From JBBTVP01 sp038063175 (lineage in GTDB: Bacteria; Patescibacteriota; Minisyncoccia; UBA6257; 1-14-0-10-40-38), in NCBI GenBank assembly GCA_038063175.1, contig JBBTVP010000045.1:1-18649 (forward strand): a DNA stretch of 18,649 nucleotides. Reading direction: 5' to 3'. Both the position numbers and the translations under genes were made by a program. This document shows positions 1 through 7,135 of the stretch, piece after piece (the first letter of the stretch is position 1; each line of letters begins with the position of its first letter). The notes below the pieces were generated by a model. The model was not told the origin of the DNA, ran no database searches, and saw only the letters and a program-made list of their open reading frames with translations.

Positions 1-41
1 CGCTTTGCGGGGGGGTTTGTGGGAAGTGGCTCCCTCGGACG

Positions 42-119
42 TTAGCGCCGGCGTTTCTTTGCTGAACGCTTCTTCGACGTTTTCCGTTTCTTCGCCGCCT
101 TTCTTTTTTTCTTTGCCAT
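42..119 (-). CDS. very small Lys/Arg-rich basic peptide (25 aa)
   Basis: The minus strand reads ATG at 119 to TAA at 44. It encodes 25 residues, almost all Lys, Arg, Ala, Ser or Thr (begins MAKKKRKAAKKRK, ends SAKKRRR). The composition resembles lysine-rich histone-like tails and small nucleic-acid-binding proteins, so binding to DNA or RNA is plausible but only inferred. No clear Shine-Dalgarno site precedes it. Low-complexity A/G-rich DNA can give such a peptide by chance, which is the main alternative; the clean start and stop favour a real gene moderately. Confidence 0.45.
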   Translation of the reverse strand: MAKKKRKAAKKRKTSKKRSAKKRRR

Positions 120-447
120 AAAGGTAAATTATTTTTACTCGACCTTTACGTTTCACCGTCCTAGTCCTCTCTGAAGGGGACGGAAGAAAAATTTTCTCAA
201 TGCGCTGCGTTACCTTCCTACCTACCTATTGTAGCGCATTCGTGCGCAGACGAAATACATTTACAAACAAAACTGTGCATAACTTTTATAAAAAGAACGT
301 TGCATATCGTAAGGTGCGCAGCGTGAGTGATTGGTTGTGCTCTCAATTTTTGTGCGAGGCGAGACGTTAGAGAAGAGAGCGAGGTGAACTATTTTGCGCG
401 AGTGCGCGGTTTGAGTTTCTCCACTTTTCCCCTACACGTGCCGCATT
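120..447. other. gene-poor stretch
   Basis: No convincing gene is seen here. A 5-bp hairpin with a TTCG loop lies at 234-247 (arms 234-238 and 243-247) without a T-run, so it is not a clear terminator. A 56-codon open frame (200-370, +) lacks a ribosome site and has unremarkable composition. Confidence 0.4.
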
Positions 448-476
448 TTGATCTTCGAAGAGAGGCGTAGTACGAT
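448..476 (+). promoter_or_regulatory. sigma70-like promoter for the 533 gene
   Basis: TTGATC at 448-453 and TACGAT at 471-476 are separated by 17 bp, the classical spacing. The start codon with a strong Shine-Dalgarno follows at 533, giving a leader of about 50 nt. Position and spacing support the call; it is sequence-only evidence. Confidence 0.5.
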
Positions 477-532
477 TGTGAAAGGTCGCCTTTGCTCCGA
501 TTCAGTCACAGAGTTCACAAGGAGGTGAGCTG

Positions 533-758
533 ATGACAAAAGATCTTTCGCGCGATAGGACGAACCAGGAGATGTACGATCTCTTGCTCAGGGCGCGAAC
601 CGCAAGACAAGGTAACGCTCCGGTTCACCGATGGGCGTGTCCTTACCGGATCGCTCATCTTCAACCCATTCAAGGGTAAGGGACGTCTCATCGATATCGA
701 GAAGGGACTATCGATCAAATTCTCGGTTGAGGACGTGAGTGGGATCCAGTTCCCGTAA
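533..758 (+). pseudogene. small conserved-looking protein, broken by one frameshift
   Basis: ATG at 533 sits 7 nt after a strong Shine-Dalgarno (GGAGG at 521-525). The first frame reads MTKDLSRDRTNQEMYDLLLR and then becomes implausible and stops early. From about 594 the +1 frame continues sensibly (REPQDKVTLRFTDGRVL, then a beta-rich stretch ending SVEDVSGIQFP) to TAA at 756-758. The two parts join around the GGGCGCG run at 591-597 if one base is removed, giving about 74 residues. The second half looks like a small beta-barrel (TDGRVLTGSL), but I do not recognise the family. A promoter lies upstream and a terminator downstream, so the unit was a genuine gene. The break may be a sequencing error, a recent mutation or programmed frameshifting. 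Confidence 0.65.
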
Positions 759-785
759 GCGAACATCTTTCTCGAACGGCACAGG

Positions 786-814
786 CGCACTGGGTAACAC
801 CGGTGCGTTTCTTT
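786..814 (+). terminator. Rho-independent terminator after the 533 gene
   Basis: An 8-bp stem (786-793 with 800-807, one G-T pair) and a 6-nt loop are followed by TTTCTTT at 808-814. It lies 28 nt past the stop at 758. The convergent minus gene ends at 813, so the two transcription units meet here. Confidence 0.75.
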
Positions 815-1385
815 ATATTGAAGGCGAAAACAAGAACGTAAATGCGTCTTTGAGAATTTGGTAAGCGCCTTGAAGATCGTCGGAAGCATTACCCCGGATG
901 ACATAGAGGTGTCCATTCCGGAAGGCAATTGTTTCCTTGGTTAGTTCGCCTGAAGCCACATTTTTAATAATTAATTGTTCTCCGGAAATACCCCCGAGCA
1001 TCGTGCTTTTGCGTTCTTCGAGTACGAAGTTGGTTCCCATGCGTACTCTAAGGTACTCATCGAGGGCGATGTCTAAGATTTGGATTTGTGCTTCGGCACA
1101 AGGATTAGGGAGAGAAATGCAAAAGGATATAGCATACGAACCAATCTCTCCCGCGAGACCCGGCGTAACGGAAACGGGAGTCGCTATCCATGCTTTCGGG
1201 TAGGATACACGAAATCCATACTCATCATTTTTGAGTACTTTTTTCTCCGTATCTTCTCCGCGTAGAAGCGATGGGTACGCGGTGACTTGTGTTGTTCTTT
1301 CTCTTACGTATCGAATGGTTGAACCAATGCCGAATGAAACAGTGAGGAGGAGAATAATGACGAGGGCAAAGGATATTTTTTTCAT
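813..1385 (-). CDS. membrane-anchored PsbP-like hypothetical protein
   Basis: About 190 residues. Residues 4-24 form a hydrophobic N-terminal segment (FALVIILLLTVSFGIG) that is a membrane anchor or signal peptide, without a lipobox cysteine. The rest is a single extracytoplasmic alpha/beta domain. The motif YGFRVSYPKAW is typical of PsbP-like and DUF-type domains found in many small secreted bacterial proteins; the function is unknown. The ATG at 1385 lies 7 nt after an extended -10 box (TGC-TAAAAT, box at 1393-1398 on the minus strand), indicating leaderless translation; an in-frame GTG at 1388 is the alternative start. Two cysteines near the middle (CISLPNPC) could form a disulfide. Confidence 0.75.
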   Translation of the reverse strand: MKKISFALVIILLLTVSFGIGSTIRYVRERTTQVTAYPSLLRGEDTEKKVLKNDEYGFRVSYPKAWIATPVSVTPGLAGEIGSYAISFCISLPNPCAEAQIQILDIALDEYLRVRMGTNFVLEERKSTMLGGISGEQLIIKNVASGELTKETIAFRNGHLYVIRGNASDDLQGAYQILKDAFTFLFSPSI

Positions 1386-1392
1386 CACACTT

Positions 1393-1401
1393 ATTTTAGC
1401 A
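1393..1401 (-). promoter_or_regulatory. extended -10 promoter, leaderless start
   Basis: On the minus strand TGCTAAAAT ends 7 nt before the ATG at 1385. The TGn extension plus the TAAAAT hexamer places the expected transcription start at or next to the start codon. Confidence 0.5.
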
Positions 1402-1442
1402 AAATTTTTTACCGCGGCTATCTCGATTTAATAATGCGGTGG

Positions 1443-1483
1443 TGTAAAAGTTACCCCTCACGCAGCCGAAGTTGCGTGAGGGG
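1443..1483 (-). terminator. Rho-independent terminator of the 1508-1759 gene
   Basis: A perfect 11-bp stem (1454-1464 with 1473-1483) has an 8-nt loop. On the minus strand it is followed by TAACTTTTAC, a moderate T-run. It lies 25 nt after the TAG stop of the minus-strand gene. Confidence 0.75.
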
Positions 1484-1507
1484 AACGTGTTCGATGGGGA
1501 AAGCTTG

Positions 1508-1759
1508 CTAGTTGCCCCAGCCGACGCAGACGTAGAGATTCCCCTGACTCGCGCGCGGCCAGATGCGAACCGCGCCTCTCTTGCCATCGAATTCCACCCG
1601 GATGACTTCGTCGAGGGCGCCGGGCGACAGTCTTTCTTGGAAGACTGCGATCCGGAATTCTCCTCCCACCGCGTCGTGGGTGCCAGTGTGGAACACGTAG
1701 GGAATCTTCGATCGCGAAAGCATCCTCCTACTACTTTCATGGTAAATCGTCGCGGCCAT
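1508..1759 (-). CDS. 83-aa hypothetical protein with strong ribosome site
   Basis: The ATG at 1759 is preceded at good spacing by AAAGGAGG, one of only two strong Shine-Dalgarno sites in the window. This frame is therefore chosen over the overlapping longer open frames on both strands. The protein begins MAATIYHESSRRMLSRSKIP, has a central beta-rich part (EFRIAVFQERL, VIRVEFDGKRGAVRIWP) and ends QGNLYVCVGWGN. It has no signal peptide or membrane span. I do not recognise the family. It ends at TAG, and a terminator follows, so it is monocistronic. Strong SD use, unlike its leaderless neighbours, may mark a recently acquired gene. Confidence 0.7.
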   Translation of the reverse strand: MAATIYHESSRRMLSRSKIPYVFHTGTHDAVGGEFRIAVFQERLSPGALDEVIRVEFDGKRGAVRIWPRASQGNLYVCVGWGN

Positions 1760-1910
1760 AATGTCCTCCTTTGGACGCAGGATGTAGAGCGTGGCAGGGC
1801 TCGATGCTGTGGTAAATAATAGCGTAATGAAGACGTGGCATCAACTCGCGTTCCATAGCCGTGGCGCTTGGAATTCTCTGAACATTTTCCAATGTTCATT
1901 GCGTGTTCGA

Positions 1911-1935
1911 AAGCAGAAGTCATATACTTGATTTA
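1911..1935 (+). promoter_or_regulatory. conserved promoter module, copy 1
   Basis: AAGCAGAAGTCATATACTTG here matches sequences upstream of the 8736 and 12273 genes. The -10 hexamer TATACT is at 1923-1928. In the other copies a start codon follows after exactly 7 nt; here that position has no ATG, and the zinc-ribbon gene starts 58 nt after the hexamer, past a palindromic insertion. Confidence 0.55.
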
Positions 1936-1952
1936 CGAGTGACAAGGTAAAA

Positions 1953-1986
1953 AGCGACCCGCCTACCGGACAGGCAGGCAAGCGAC
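1953..1986. mobile_element. short palindromic insertion flanked by 6-bp direct repeats
   Basis: AGCGAC at 1953-1958 is repeated exactly at 1981-1986. Between them lies a G+C-rich imperfect palindrome (1959-1980, core GCCTACCGGACAGGC). The layout fits a REP-like mini-insertion with a target duplication, located between the promoter module and the start codon at 1987. As far as I recall, similar palindromes recur in Parcubacteria genomes. Confidence 0.45.
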
Positions 1987-3768
1987 ATGGAAGCGCAAAC
2001 AAAAATCTGCCAGAACTGCAAGTAGGATTTCCGCATTGAACCGGATGATTTTACGTTCTACGAAAAGATGCAGGTGCCGACGCCGACGTTTTGTCCGATG
2101 TGTCGTGCGCAACGGCGATTTTCTTTTCGCAATGAGCGAAATCTTTACAAGCGGAAAAGCGATTTATCTGGCAAAGATATATTCTCGACTTTTTCTGCAC
2201 AAGTTCCATTTCCGGTATACACCCAAGAGGAATGGTTCTCAGACGCATGGGATCCCATAAGCTATGGGAGAGAATACGATTTTTCGCGGCCATTTTTTGA
2301 GCAGTTCAAGGCATTATCTGATGTAGTGCCTAAACCTGGTAAATCGGCGATTGGGTTTGTGAACAGTGATTACTGCAATAACGCAAGCTATATCAAGAAC
2401 TGTTACCTTGTTTTCAATGGGCGGGAAGATGAAGATTGTGCCTACAGTAATGTGATTATCAGCTCCCGCAATTGTTTTGATAATCTCAACATTCTCAAAT
2501 CGGAACTATGTTACGAGAATTTCCGGCTTGGTTTTTGTAACCGCGTCTTTTTCTCAAGTGGTATCCAGACCTCAACCGATATATGGTTCTCGAAAAATCT
2601 TTGGGATTGCAGCTATTGCTTTGGCTGTGTGAATCTTCGAGGAAAGAAATATCATATTTTTAATGAACCTTTCTCACAGAGCGAATATGAGAAGAAAATT
2701 ATCGAGTTTAACCTCGGATCGTATCAGGCGCTAAAAGCTATCTCTCAAGAAAGCAGGGAATTCTGGCTTCGGTTCCCGAATAAATTCCGCGAAGGAATAA
2801 AGAACACGAACGTAAGAGGAGAATATATCTACAATTCCAAAAATGTCCTCGACACCTACCAGGCGATCGGTGGAGAAGATTTGCGATATTGCCAGTTCGT
2901 AAACTATGGCCCTACGAAAGACACGTATGATCACTCTGTGTTTGGCTACACTACTGAACTAAGTTACGAGAATGCCATGGTGGGGGATCAGGCGTATAAC
3001 AATAAATTTAATCTCCAATGCTACCCGAATGTTAAAAATCTGGAGTATTGCGAATACTGCACCTCTTCCTCAGATCTTTTCGGGTGTGTAGGTTTAAAGA
3101 AGAAACAGTTTTGTATTCTCAATAAGCAGTATTCGAAAGAGGAATACGAAAGCCTAGTTCTAAAAATCAGGGAGCATATGTCGAAAATGCCCTATATTGA
3201 TGCAAATGGCAGAAGTTACGCTTACGGTGAATTTTTCCCGTCTGAATTTTCTCCCTTCTCCTACAACGAAACGCTTGCCCAAGAACATTTTCCATTCACG
3301 AAAGATCAGGCAATAGCGGAGAAGAAAAAATGGCATGATTTCGAAGCTCGTGAATATAAGATAACTTCTCCTGCGGCGGATCTACCCGATCATATAAACA
3401 ATGTTGATCAGTCTATTCTCAACGAAATTATCGGGTGCGCCCATGGTGGATCTTGTAATCATGGGTGCACCAAGGCATTTCGCCTTATCCCACAAGAGGC
3501 GGAGTTCTATAAGCGGTTTTTCATTCCACTACCGCGATTATGTTTTAGTTGCAGGCATGGCGAGCGTTCAGAGATGAGAAACTCGTTGTATTTACATGAG
3601 CGGCGTTGCCAATGCTCTGGAGAAAAGGACGATCTGAATATATACAGAAACACCGCGACTCATTTCCATGGCGTTAATCGTTGTCCTAACGAATTCGAAA
3701 CTTCCTACGCTCCCGACCGAAAAGAAATCGTCTACTGTGAAAGCTGTTACCAAAGCGAAGTAATGTAG
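1987..3768 (+). CDS. large Cys-rich zinc-ribbon protein, copy 1, with in-frame amber codon
   Basis: Homologous over its full length to the 8736-10523 protein. From ATG 1987 it reads MEAQTKICQNCK, then TAG at 2023-2025 (codon 13), then DFRIEPDDFTFYEKMQV and on to TAG at 3766-3768, 593 codons in all. The amber lies inside the first zinc ribbon (CQNC...CPMCR), where copy 2 has His. ATG 2068 could restart translation but would lose the first Cys pair. Shared blocks are WDP.SYGREYDFSRPFF, a Cys/Asn-rich middle (CSYCFGCVNLR, GCVGLKKKQFCILNKQY), LPDHI, CTKAFRL and a C-terminal ribbon (CFSCR...CQCSG...YCESCYQ). The second N-terminal ribbon of copy 2 has lost its cysteines here (KSDLSGK). The function is unknown; multiple structural zinc sites are likely. 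It is either nonsense-interrupted or starts internally. Confidence 0.8.
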
Positions 3769-3822
3769 CGATTACAACCTCCAAACGTTATAGAAGATGT
3801 TAGGAGAGTCCTAAAAAGCAAG

Positions 3823-3987
3823 ATGGCAAACTATCACAAGCATCCGAATCGGAACCGCCGCGCCCACTGCCGGCTTTGCAAGCCGTGGAAATCCTTTCAC
3901 GCGGGAAAAAGTGAGCGTCAACGTGAGAAACAAATGATGATACAAAGGTTGTGTGAAGTAGTGCATTATGCTACCCTTACGGCATGA
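3823..3987 (+). CDS. 54-aa basic CxxC mini-protein
   Basis: ATG at 3823 to TGA at 3985-3987. It begins MANYHKHPNRNRRAH, then CRLCKPWKSFH, then a charged stretch (KSERQREKQMM). The CxLCKPWK motif with basic flanks recurs, as far as I recall, in tiny proteins of Patescibacteria; metal and nucleic-acid binding are plausible but unproven. Its last four bases (ATGA, 3984-3987) overlap the antitoxin start, implying translational coupling. It is in the same frame as the zinc-ribbon gene upstream, 54 nt after that gene's TAG. Confidence 0.65.
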   Translation: MANYHKHPNRNRRAHCRLCKPWKSFHAGKSERQREKQMMIQRLCEVVHYATLTA

Positions 3988-4178
3988 ATGTTATTACCTC
4001 TCCGCAAAAAATAAAAAAAGAGCTACGCGCCCTCGTTACGAAAGCCGTTTTTGAAGTACTCCACGATCCCGACTTCGGGCGTGAGCTTAGTGAATCTGCA
4101 AGAAAGCGACTTCGTTCAATTAAGGTTTTCAAAGGATCAACAAAACCTCTCGCTGATATTAAAAAACGGTATCTCTAA
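3984..4178 (+). CDS. antitoxin-like protein (64 aa) of a RelE/ParE-type pair
   Basis: A short charged helical protein (begins MNVITSPQKIKKELRALVTK, ends LADIKKRYL) directly upstream of a RelE/ParE-like toxin, with 2 nt between them. Order and size fit a type II antitoxin that binds the toxin and its own promoter. No clear ribbon-helix-helix or HTH motif is visible, so the antitoxin call rests mainly on position. The start overlaps the stop of the small CxxC gene by 4 nt. Confidence 0.65.
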   Translation: MNVITSPQKIKKELRALVTKAVFEVLHDPDFGRELSESARKRLRSIKVFKGSTKPLADIKKRYL

Positions 4179-4180
4179 CT

Positions 4181-4450
4181 ATGGCCGCGTGGGCGGTTGA
4201 ATTTTCGGCGCGCGCAGAAGCCGATTTCGCGCGGCTTGACCGTACGGTGCGTCGTCGTATCCTCCTGCGCATTGAGTGGCTTTCGGAAAACTTCGATACT
4301 ATTGTGCCGCTTCCCTTGAGCGGTGAGTTTCAAGATTTTTACAAACTGCGCGTTGGTAATTGGCGGGTGGTGTATACGGTCGCGTGGAACAAAAACATGA
4401 TTACCGTTCACTACATTGATAAGCGGGATAAGATTTATAAGAGGAAGTGA
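4181..4450 (+). CDS. RelE/ParE family toxin
   Basis: 89 residues, the usual RelE/ParE length. The N-terminal helices (RAEADFARLDRTVRRRILLRI) lead into the beta-sheet core YKLRVGNWRVVYTVAW and the C-terminal strand HYIDKRDKIYKR, the typical family signature. RelE members cleave mRNA on the ribosome and ParE members poison gyrase; the sequence does not settle which. The C-terminal R..Y+K pattern resembles RelE/YoeB-type enzymes. It is cotranscribed with the antitoxin, and its TGA overlaps the GTG start of the FMN reductase by 4 nt. Confidence 0.85.
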   Translation: MAAWAVEFSARAEADFARLDRTVRRRILLRIEWLSENFDTIVPLPLSGEFQDFYKLRVGNWRVVYTVAWNKNMITVHYIDKRDKIYKRK

Positions 4451-5013
4451 AAGATCAAACTACGAAATTAAATATCTTAGGAATTGCTGGGAGTATTCGC
4501 AAAGGATCATACAACCGTGCGCTTATTAAGAATTTACAGGCGATCGTTCCGGCTGATGTGAATTTAATACCGGTGCGTATTGATAATCTTCCACTTTTCA
4601 ACCAGGACCAAGAAACGGATTTTCCCAAGGAGGCGACCGATCTGAAGAGTATGATTCGCTCCGCAGACGGAATCATCATTGCAACTCCCGAATACAATCG
4701 TGGAATTCCTGGTGTCCTTAAAAACGCTATTGATTGGAGTTCGCGGCCGCATGGGGACAATCCGTGGGACGGGAAAGTAGTCATGGTTATTGGGGCTACT
4801 CCCGGTTCGATCGGCACCGCAATTGGACAGTCCCATTTAAAGCAGTCACTTTTATATCTTAATGCGCAGGTAATAGGTCAGCCGGAGTTTTATTTAAGTG
4901 GAGCCAGTGAAAAATTCAATTCAGAGGGTATTTTGATAGACGATAAAACCAAGGAATTCTTGAAGAAAGCTCTTGATGCTTTTGTCCAAAAAGTTATAGA
5001 AAAGAGAGGATAG
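4447..5013 (+). CDS. NAD(P)H-dependent FMN reductase (flavodoxin-like fold)
   Basis: 188 residues, a normal length for this family. It has the N-terminal FMN-phosphate loop GSIRKGSYNRAL (about residues 16-27) and the flavin-binding signature TPEYNRGIPGVLKNAIDW (about residues 79-96), followed by a helix-rich end. Members reduce FMN, quinones, azo compounds or chromate with NAD(P)H in the cytoplasm; the physiological substrate cannot be read from sequence. The GTG start at 4447 overlaps the toxin stop (GTGA). Its transcription with a toxin-antitoxin pair is unusual and may only reflect genomic proximity. Confidence 0.9.
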   Translation: MKDQTTKLNILGIAGSIRKGSYNRALIKNLQAIVPADVNLIPVRIDNLPLFNQDQETDFPKEATDLKSMIRSADGIIIATPEYNRGIPGVLKNAIDWSSRPHGDNPWDGKVVMVIGATPGSIGTAIGQSHLKQSLLYLNAQVIGQPEFYLSGASEKFNSEGILIDDKTKEFLKKALDAFVQKVIEKRG

Positions 5014-5411
5014 TTATAAAAGCCCGAGCTTCTTAAATGTTCTTTGTATGGTTTCGGATTCTGCCACGAGCGGATCGTCGGGCGTGACCCACTTAAATGC
5101 TTGAGATTCATTCGCATCCATCTTGAATGATTCCGCCCTACCAACTTCAATTATCAAAGCAACGCGAACCCATCGGTTGTCTTCGTTATCGTCAGACCAA
5201 TACGGTTCGGTTGTTTTAAGGATTTTCCCTTCAAGGTTTGTTTCTTCTTTTAACTCTCGCAGTGCGCCAGATTCAGCGCTTTCGTAATCTTGGACGTAGC
5301 CCGTCACCACGTTCCATTTATTTGGCCGTGCACGATGCGCAGCACGCTGGAGAGAAGGTATTCGCCTCGATCATTTTTCGCTACGGCGTGGACGGTGAAG
5401 AAAGTATTCAT
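5014..5411 (-). pseudogene. NUDIX hydrolase split by a frameshift
   Basis: ATG at 5411 starts MNTFFTVHAVAKNDRGEYLL and SSVLRIVHGQI, then the frame reaches TGA at 5304-5306. The adjacent frame continues with KWNVVTGYVQDYESAESGAL and a NUDIX box, ending at 5014. The expected HGxxNKWN signature is restored if one base is added near 5318-5325, so a single-base loss explains the break. The NUDIX box (G-x5-E-x7-RELKEETNL) keeps the catalytic Glu residues but has Asn where Gly is usual. Such enzymes hydrolyse nucleoside diphosphate-linked compounds. It lies 3 nt after the HAD gene in the same minus-strand operon. A sequencing error is possible. Confidence 0.75.
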
Positions 5412-5414
5412 AGA

Positions 5415-6041
5415 TCAAAGCATTTTTATCGTATCAGGTAATCCCCTGAAATCGTTGATATGCGCATCTGCTCCCATAAGATTTTCTTTCCCGTAGAGAA
5501 TGAATTTCATATTTGCGGCGAGCGCGGATTCCATGTCTGTTTTTGCATCACCAACGTAGACACAATTTTCAAATGGCACACCAAAACGTTCTGCGGCAAG
5601 AAGAAGTGGTTCTGGTTCTGGCTTATGTTTTTCGGTGTCTTCGTATGAAACAACCACGGTGAAATATTGTTTGAGCTCGGCGAGTTTTGGAGCTTCGAAA
5701 ACGTTTTGTTTTATACGACTTGTTGCAATGCCGAGTCGGTAGTCTCTATAGAGCACAGAAATGACTTCCTCTACTCCCTCGGGCATTTTTAAAAGATTTC
5801 TATTGTAATACACATTGCGGCTTTGCCCTTCGTTAAACATCTTTTCAATCTTTTCTGCGGAATCCAATTGGGTCATAGCGCGGATAGCCTCTCGCAGAGG
5901 CAAATGGAAGAAGTTCGGGAATTCTTCGCGGGTAGGCGGCTTATATCCAAATCGCTTCATAAGTTTCTCAAAGAAATCTAAATTCGCCTCGAATGAATCG
6001 AGGAGCGTTCCGTCGATATCGAAGATGACTGCTTTTATCAT
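5415..6041 (-). CDS. HAD-superfamily phosphatase (phosphoglycolate phosphatase-like)
   Basis: 208 residues with all four HAD motifs: FDIDGTLLDS (nucleophile Asp8, acid Asp10), the motif II region GIATSR, the motif III Lys in EKHKPEPEPLL, and motif IV VYVGDAKTDM. The helical cap between motifs I and II is of the beta-phosphoglucomutase/Gph type. It dephosphorylates small phosphorylated metabolites; the substrate is not predictable. The start overlaps the kinase stop by 4 nt (6038-6041) and the NUDIX gene follows 3 nt after its stop, so kinase, HAD and NUDIX form a tight operon. A fragment of a second HAD gene lies at 13688-13735. Confidence 0.92.
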   Translation of the reverse strand: MIKAVIFDIDGTLLDSFEANLDFFEKLMKRFGYKPPTREEFPNFFHLPLREAIRAMTQLDSAEKIEKMFNEGQSRNVYYNRNLLKMPEGVEEVISVLYRDYRLGIATSRIKQNVFEAPKLAELKQYFTVVVSYEDTEKHKPEPEPLLLAAERFGVPFENCVYVGDAKTDMESALAANMKFILYGKENLMGADAHINDFRGLPDTIKML

Positions 6042-6556
6042 TTTCCTAAAACAATTTTCTTAACTTTTTCAAAAACTTGATCTTCGTTTAATTGATCAGT
6101 GTCTATAACGATGGCGTCGGGCCGTTCAATTTTGAGATTTTTAGTTGTTTCCCAAAAGCGATCAACTTTTTCTGGCGTGAGTAAGCCGCCAGGCTTGTAG
6201 CCCCTCTTATTTACTCGTTTAACAACCGTTTCCTTTCTCGCCTCAAGAATAAACTCGTAAATAGTTGCTTTGTTTTCTCGGCCCAGACTTTCTAATCTAT
6301 TGAGGTTATTGTTGATATTCCACATCATTTTATCGACGATAACGTCGTGTTTAGCCTTTAAACATGCTTCTACAATGGCGATAGAAACCGCGAAAGATAA
6401 ATCATTACTTTCCTTGGGATGTTCTCGGTATTTACTGATAAATCTCCGCTGTCGATCCATATTTACCAGAAAAGAAAGAGGTAGTTCTTGATATAATTTT
6501 TTTGCGAGCGTAGTTTTGCCCACTCCTGCTGTTCCGTTAAGAATAATGAGTTTCAT
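6038..6556 (-). CDS. P-loop small-molecule kinase / AAA-type ATPase
   Basis: 172 residues. The Walker A motif GTAGVGKTT is at residues 8-16, and a Walker B-like Asp follows hydrophobic residues (KHDVIVDKMMW, about residue 97). A LID-like Arg stretch (ARKETVVKRVNKRG) and the closing strand DAIVIDTDQL complete the nucleoside/chloramphenicol-phosphotransferase-like fold. It probably phosphorylates a small molecule with ATP; the substrate is unknown. It overlaps the HAD phosphatase start, and a kinase coupled to a phosphatase suggests linked metabolite processing. A 12-codon open frame (MPTFILHDEFTI) ends on its start codon. Confidence 0.85.
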   Translation of the reverse strand: MKLIILNGTAGVGKTTLAKKLYQELPLSFLVNMDRQRRFISKYREHPKESNDLSFAVSIAIVEACLKAKHDVIVDKMMWNINNNLNRLESLGRENKATIYEFILEARKETVVKRVNKRGYKPGGLLTPEKVDRFWETTKNLKIERPDAIVIDTDQLNEDQVFEKVKKIVLGK

Positions 6557-6567
6557 ATTGTGAATTC

Positions 6568-6587
6568 GTCGTGGAGGATGAAGGTGG
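6568..6587. repeat. 3' flank repeat of paralog A
   Basis: A 20-nt block differing at one position from 11364-11383. Both copies lie just downstream (minus strand) of the paralog A and B genes, so the duplicated unit extends past the stop codons. Confidence 0.7.
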
Positions 6588-6593
6588 GCATGG

Positions 6594-7103
6594 CTATATG
6601 TGTTTTTTGGAAGTGATATAGTCAGCTGTTTCTTTCAGTTGAATCCATGCTTTTTTAGAGAGAGGCCACTTCCCACCTTTTGTATCTACTACCCATAGCT
6701 TTTCAATTTTGTCTTCTTGGACCCTCTCTAAGAAATCCTTTTGGATATCGTTAGTACTCGAAAAAATTTCATAGGGTTGAATTATTTTCGGCAACCCTCT
6801 TACTGCCATAAAAAACATTCCGCCGTTTTTATTTTTCCCTTTTACGCTTGCTACCCCAATGGACCTGCGCCCGACATTTGTTATCGTTAGGAGAACATTG
6901 GGATTATCAAACTTATGGTTCGGGAGACTTCCTGCAGGAGCAAATACAGCAGTCTCTGAGTTTTTAATGTTTCCCAGTTCGCCAAAAGCAATAGAGAATC
7001 CAATGTCAATTTTATCCAAAATAAGGTCTCGAATAACATTCCAGATAAGCGCAGTGAGCGCTGCGAGGAGTGCCAGGATTGATATGGTATCGGTGATGGT
7101 CAT
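6594..7103 (-). CDS. membrane-anchored protein of unknown function (paralog A)
   Basis: 169 residues. One N-terminal hydrophobic span (ISILALLAALTALIWNVI, about residues 8-25) is followed by a soluble domain that probably begins RDLILDKIDIGFSIAFGELG. Conserved blocks shared with the 11384-11926 protein are FAPAGSL..HKFDNP, VLLTITN.GRR.IG, QPYEIFSS and LWV.DTKG.KW.LS. The strand-rich middle with LTITNVGRRSIGV resembles an immunoglobulin-like domain exposed near the membrane. The function is unknown. On the minus strand TACTAT lies 5 nt before the ATG, a possible leaderless promoter. Upstream is the GIY-YIG tail repeat. Confidence 0.8.
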   Translation of the reverse strand: MTITDTISILALLAALTALIWNVIRDLILDKIDIGFSIAFGELGNIKNSETAVFAPAGSLPNHKFDNPNVLLTITNVGRRSIGVASVKGKNKNGGMFFMAVRGLPKIIQPYEIFSSTNDIQKDFLERVQEDKIEKLWVVDTKGGKWPLSKKAWIQLKETADYITSKKHI

Positions 7104-7115
7104 GAATAATAGTAA

Positions 7116-7135
7116 AAGTGGGGGAATCTCACGCG
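7116..7135. repeat. partial copy of the structured element end
   Basis: This 20-nt block matches the left ends of the elements at 11949 and 14456 (AAGTGGGGGAATCTCAC). It overlaps the TGA stop of the GIY-YIG gene and lies 12 nt upstream of paralog A. The rest of the element is absent. Confidence 0.65.

Noticed and set aside
200..370. 56-codon plus-strand open frame
   Set aside because: No ribosome site or promoter spacing, Cys- and Arg-scattered composition, no family resemblance.
1396..1923. Longer open frames on both strands around the 1508 gene
   Set aside because: Only the 1508-1759 minus frame has a strong Shine-Dalgarno and a terminator; the others have shadow-like composition.
2023..3987. 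Amber recoding joining the zinc-ribbon gene with the small CxxC gene
   Set aside because: The frame is indeed continuous through TAG 3766-3768, but TAG is a normal stop elsewhere here, and 18 open codons are expected fairly often by chance.
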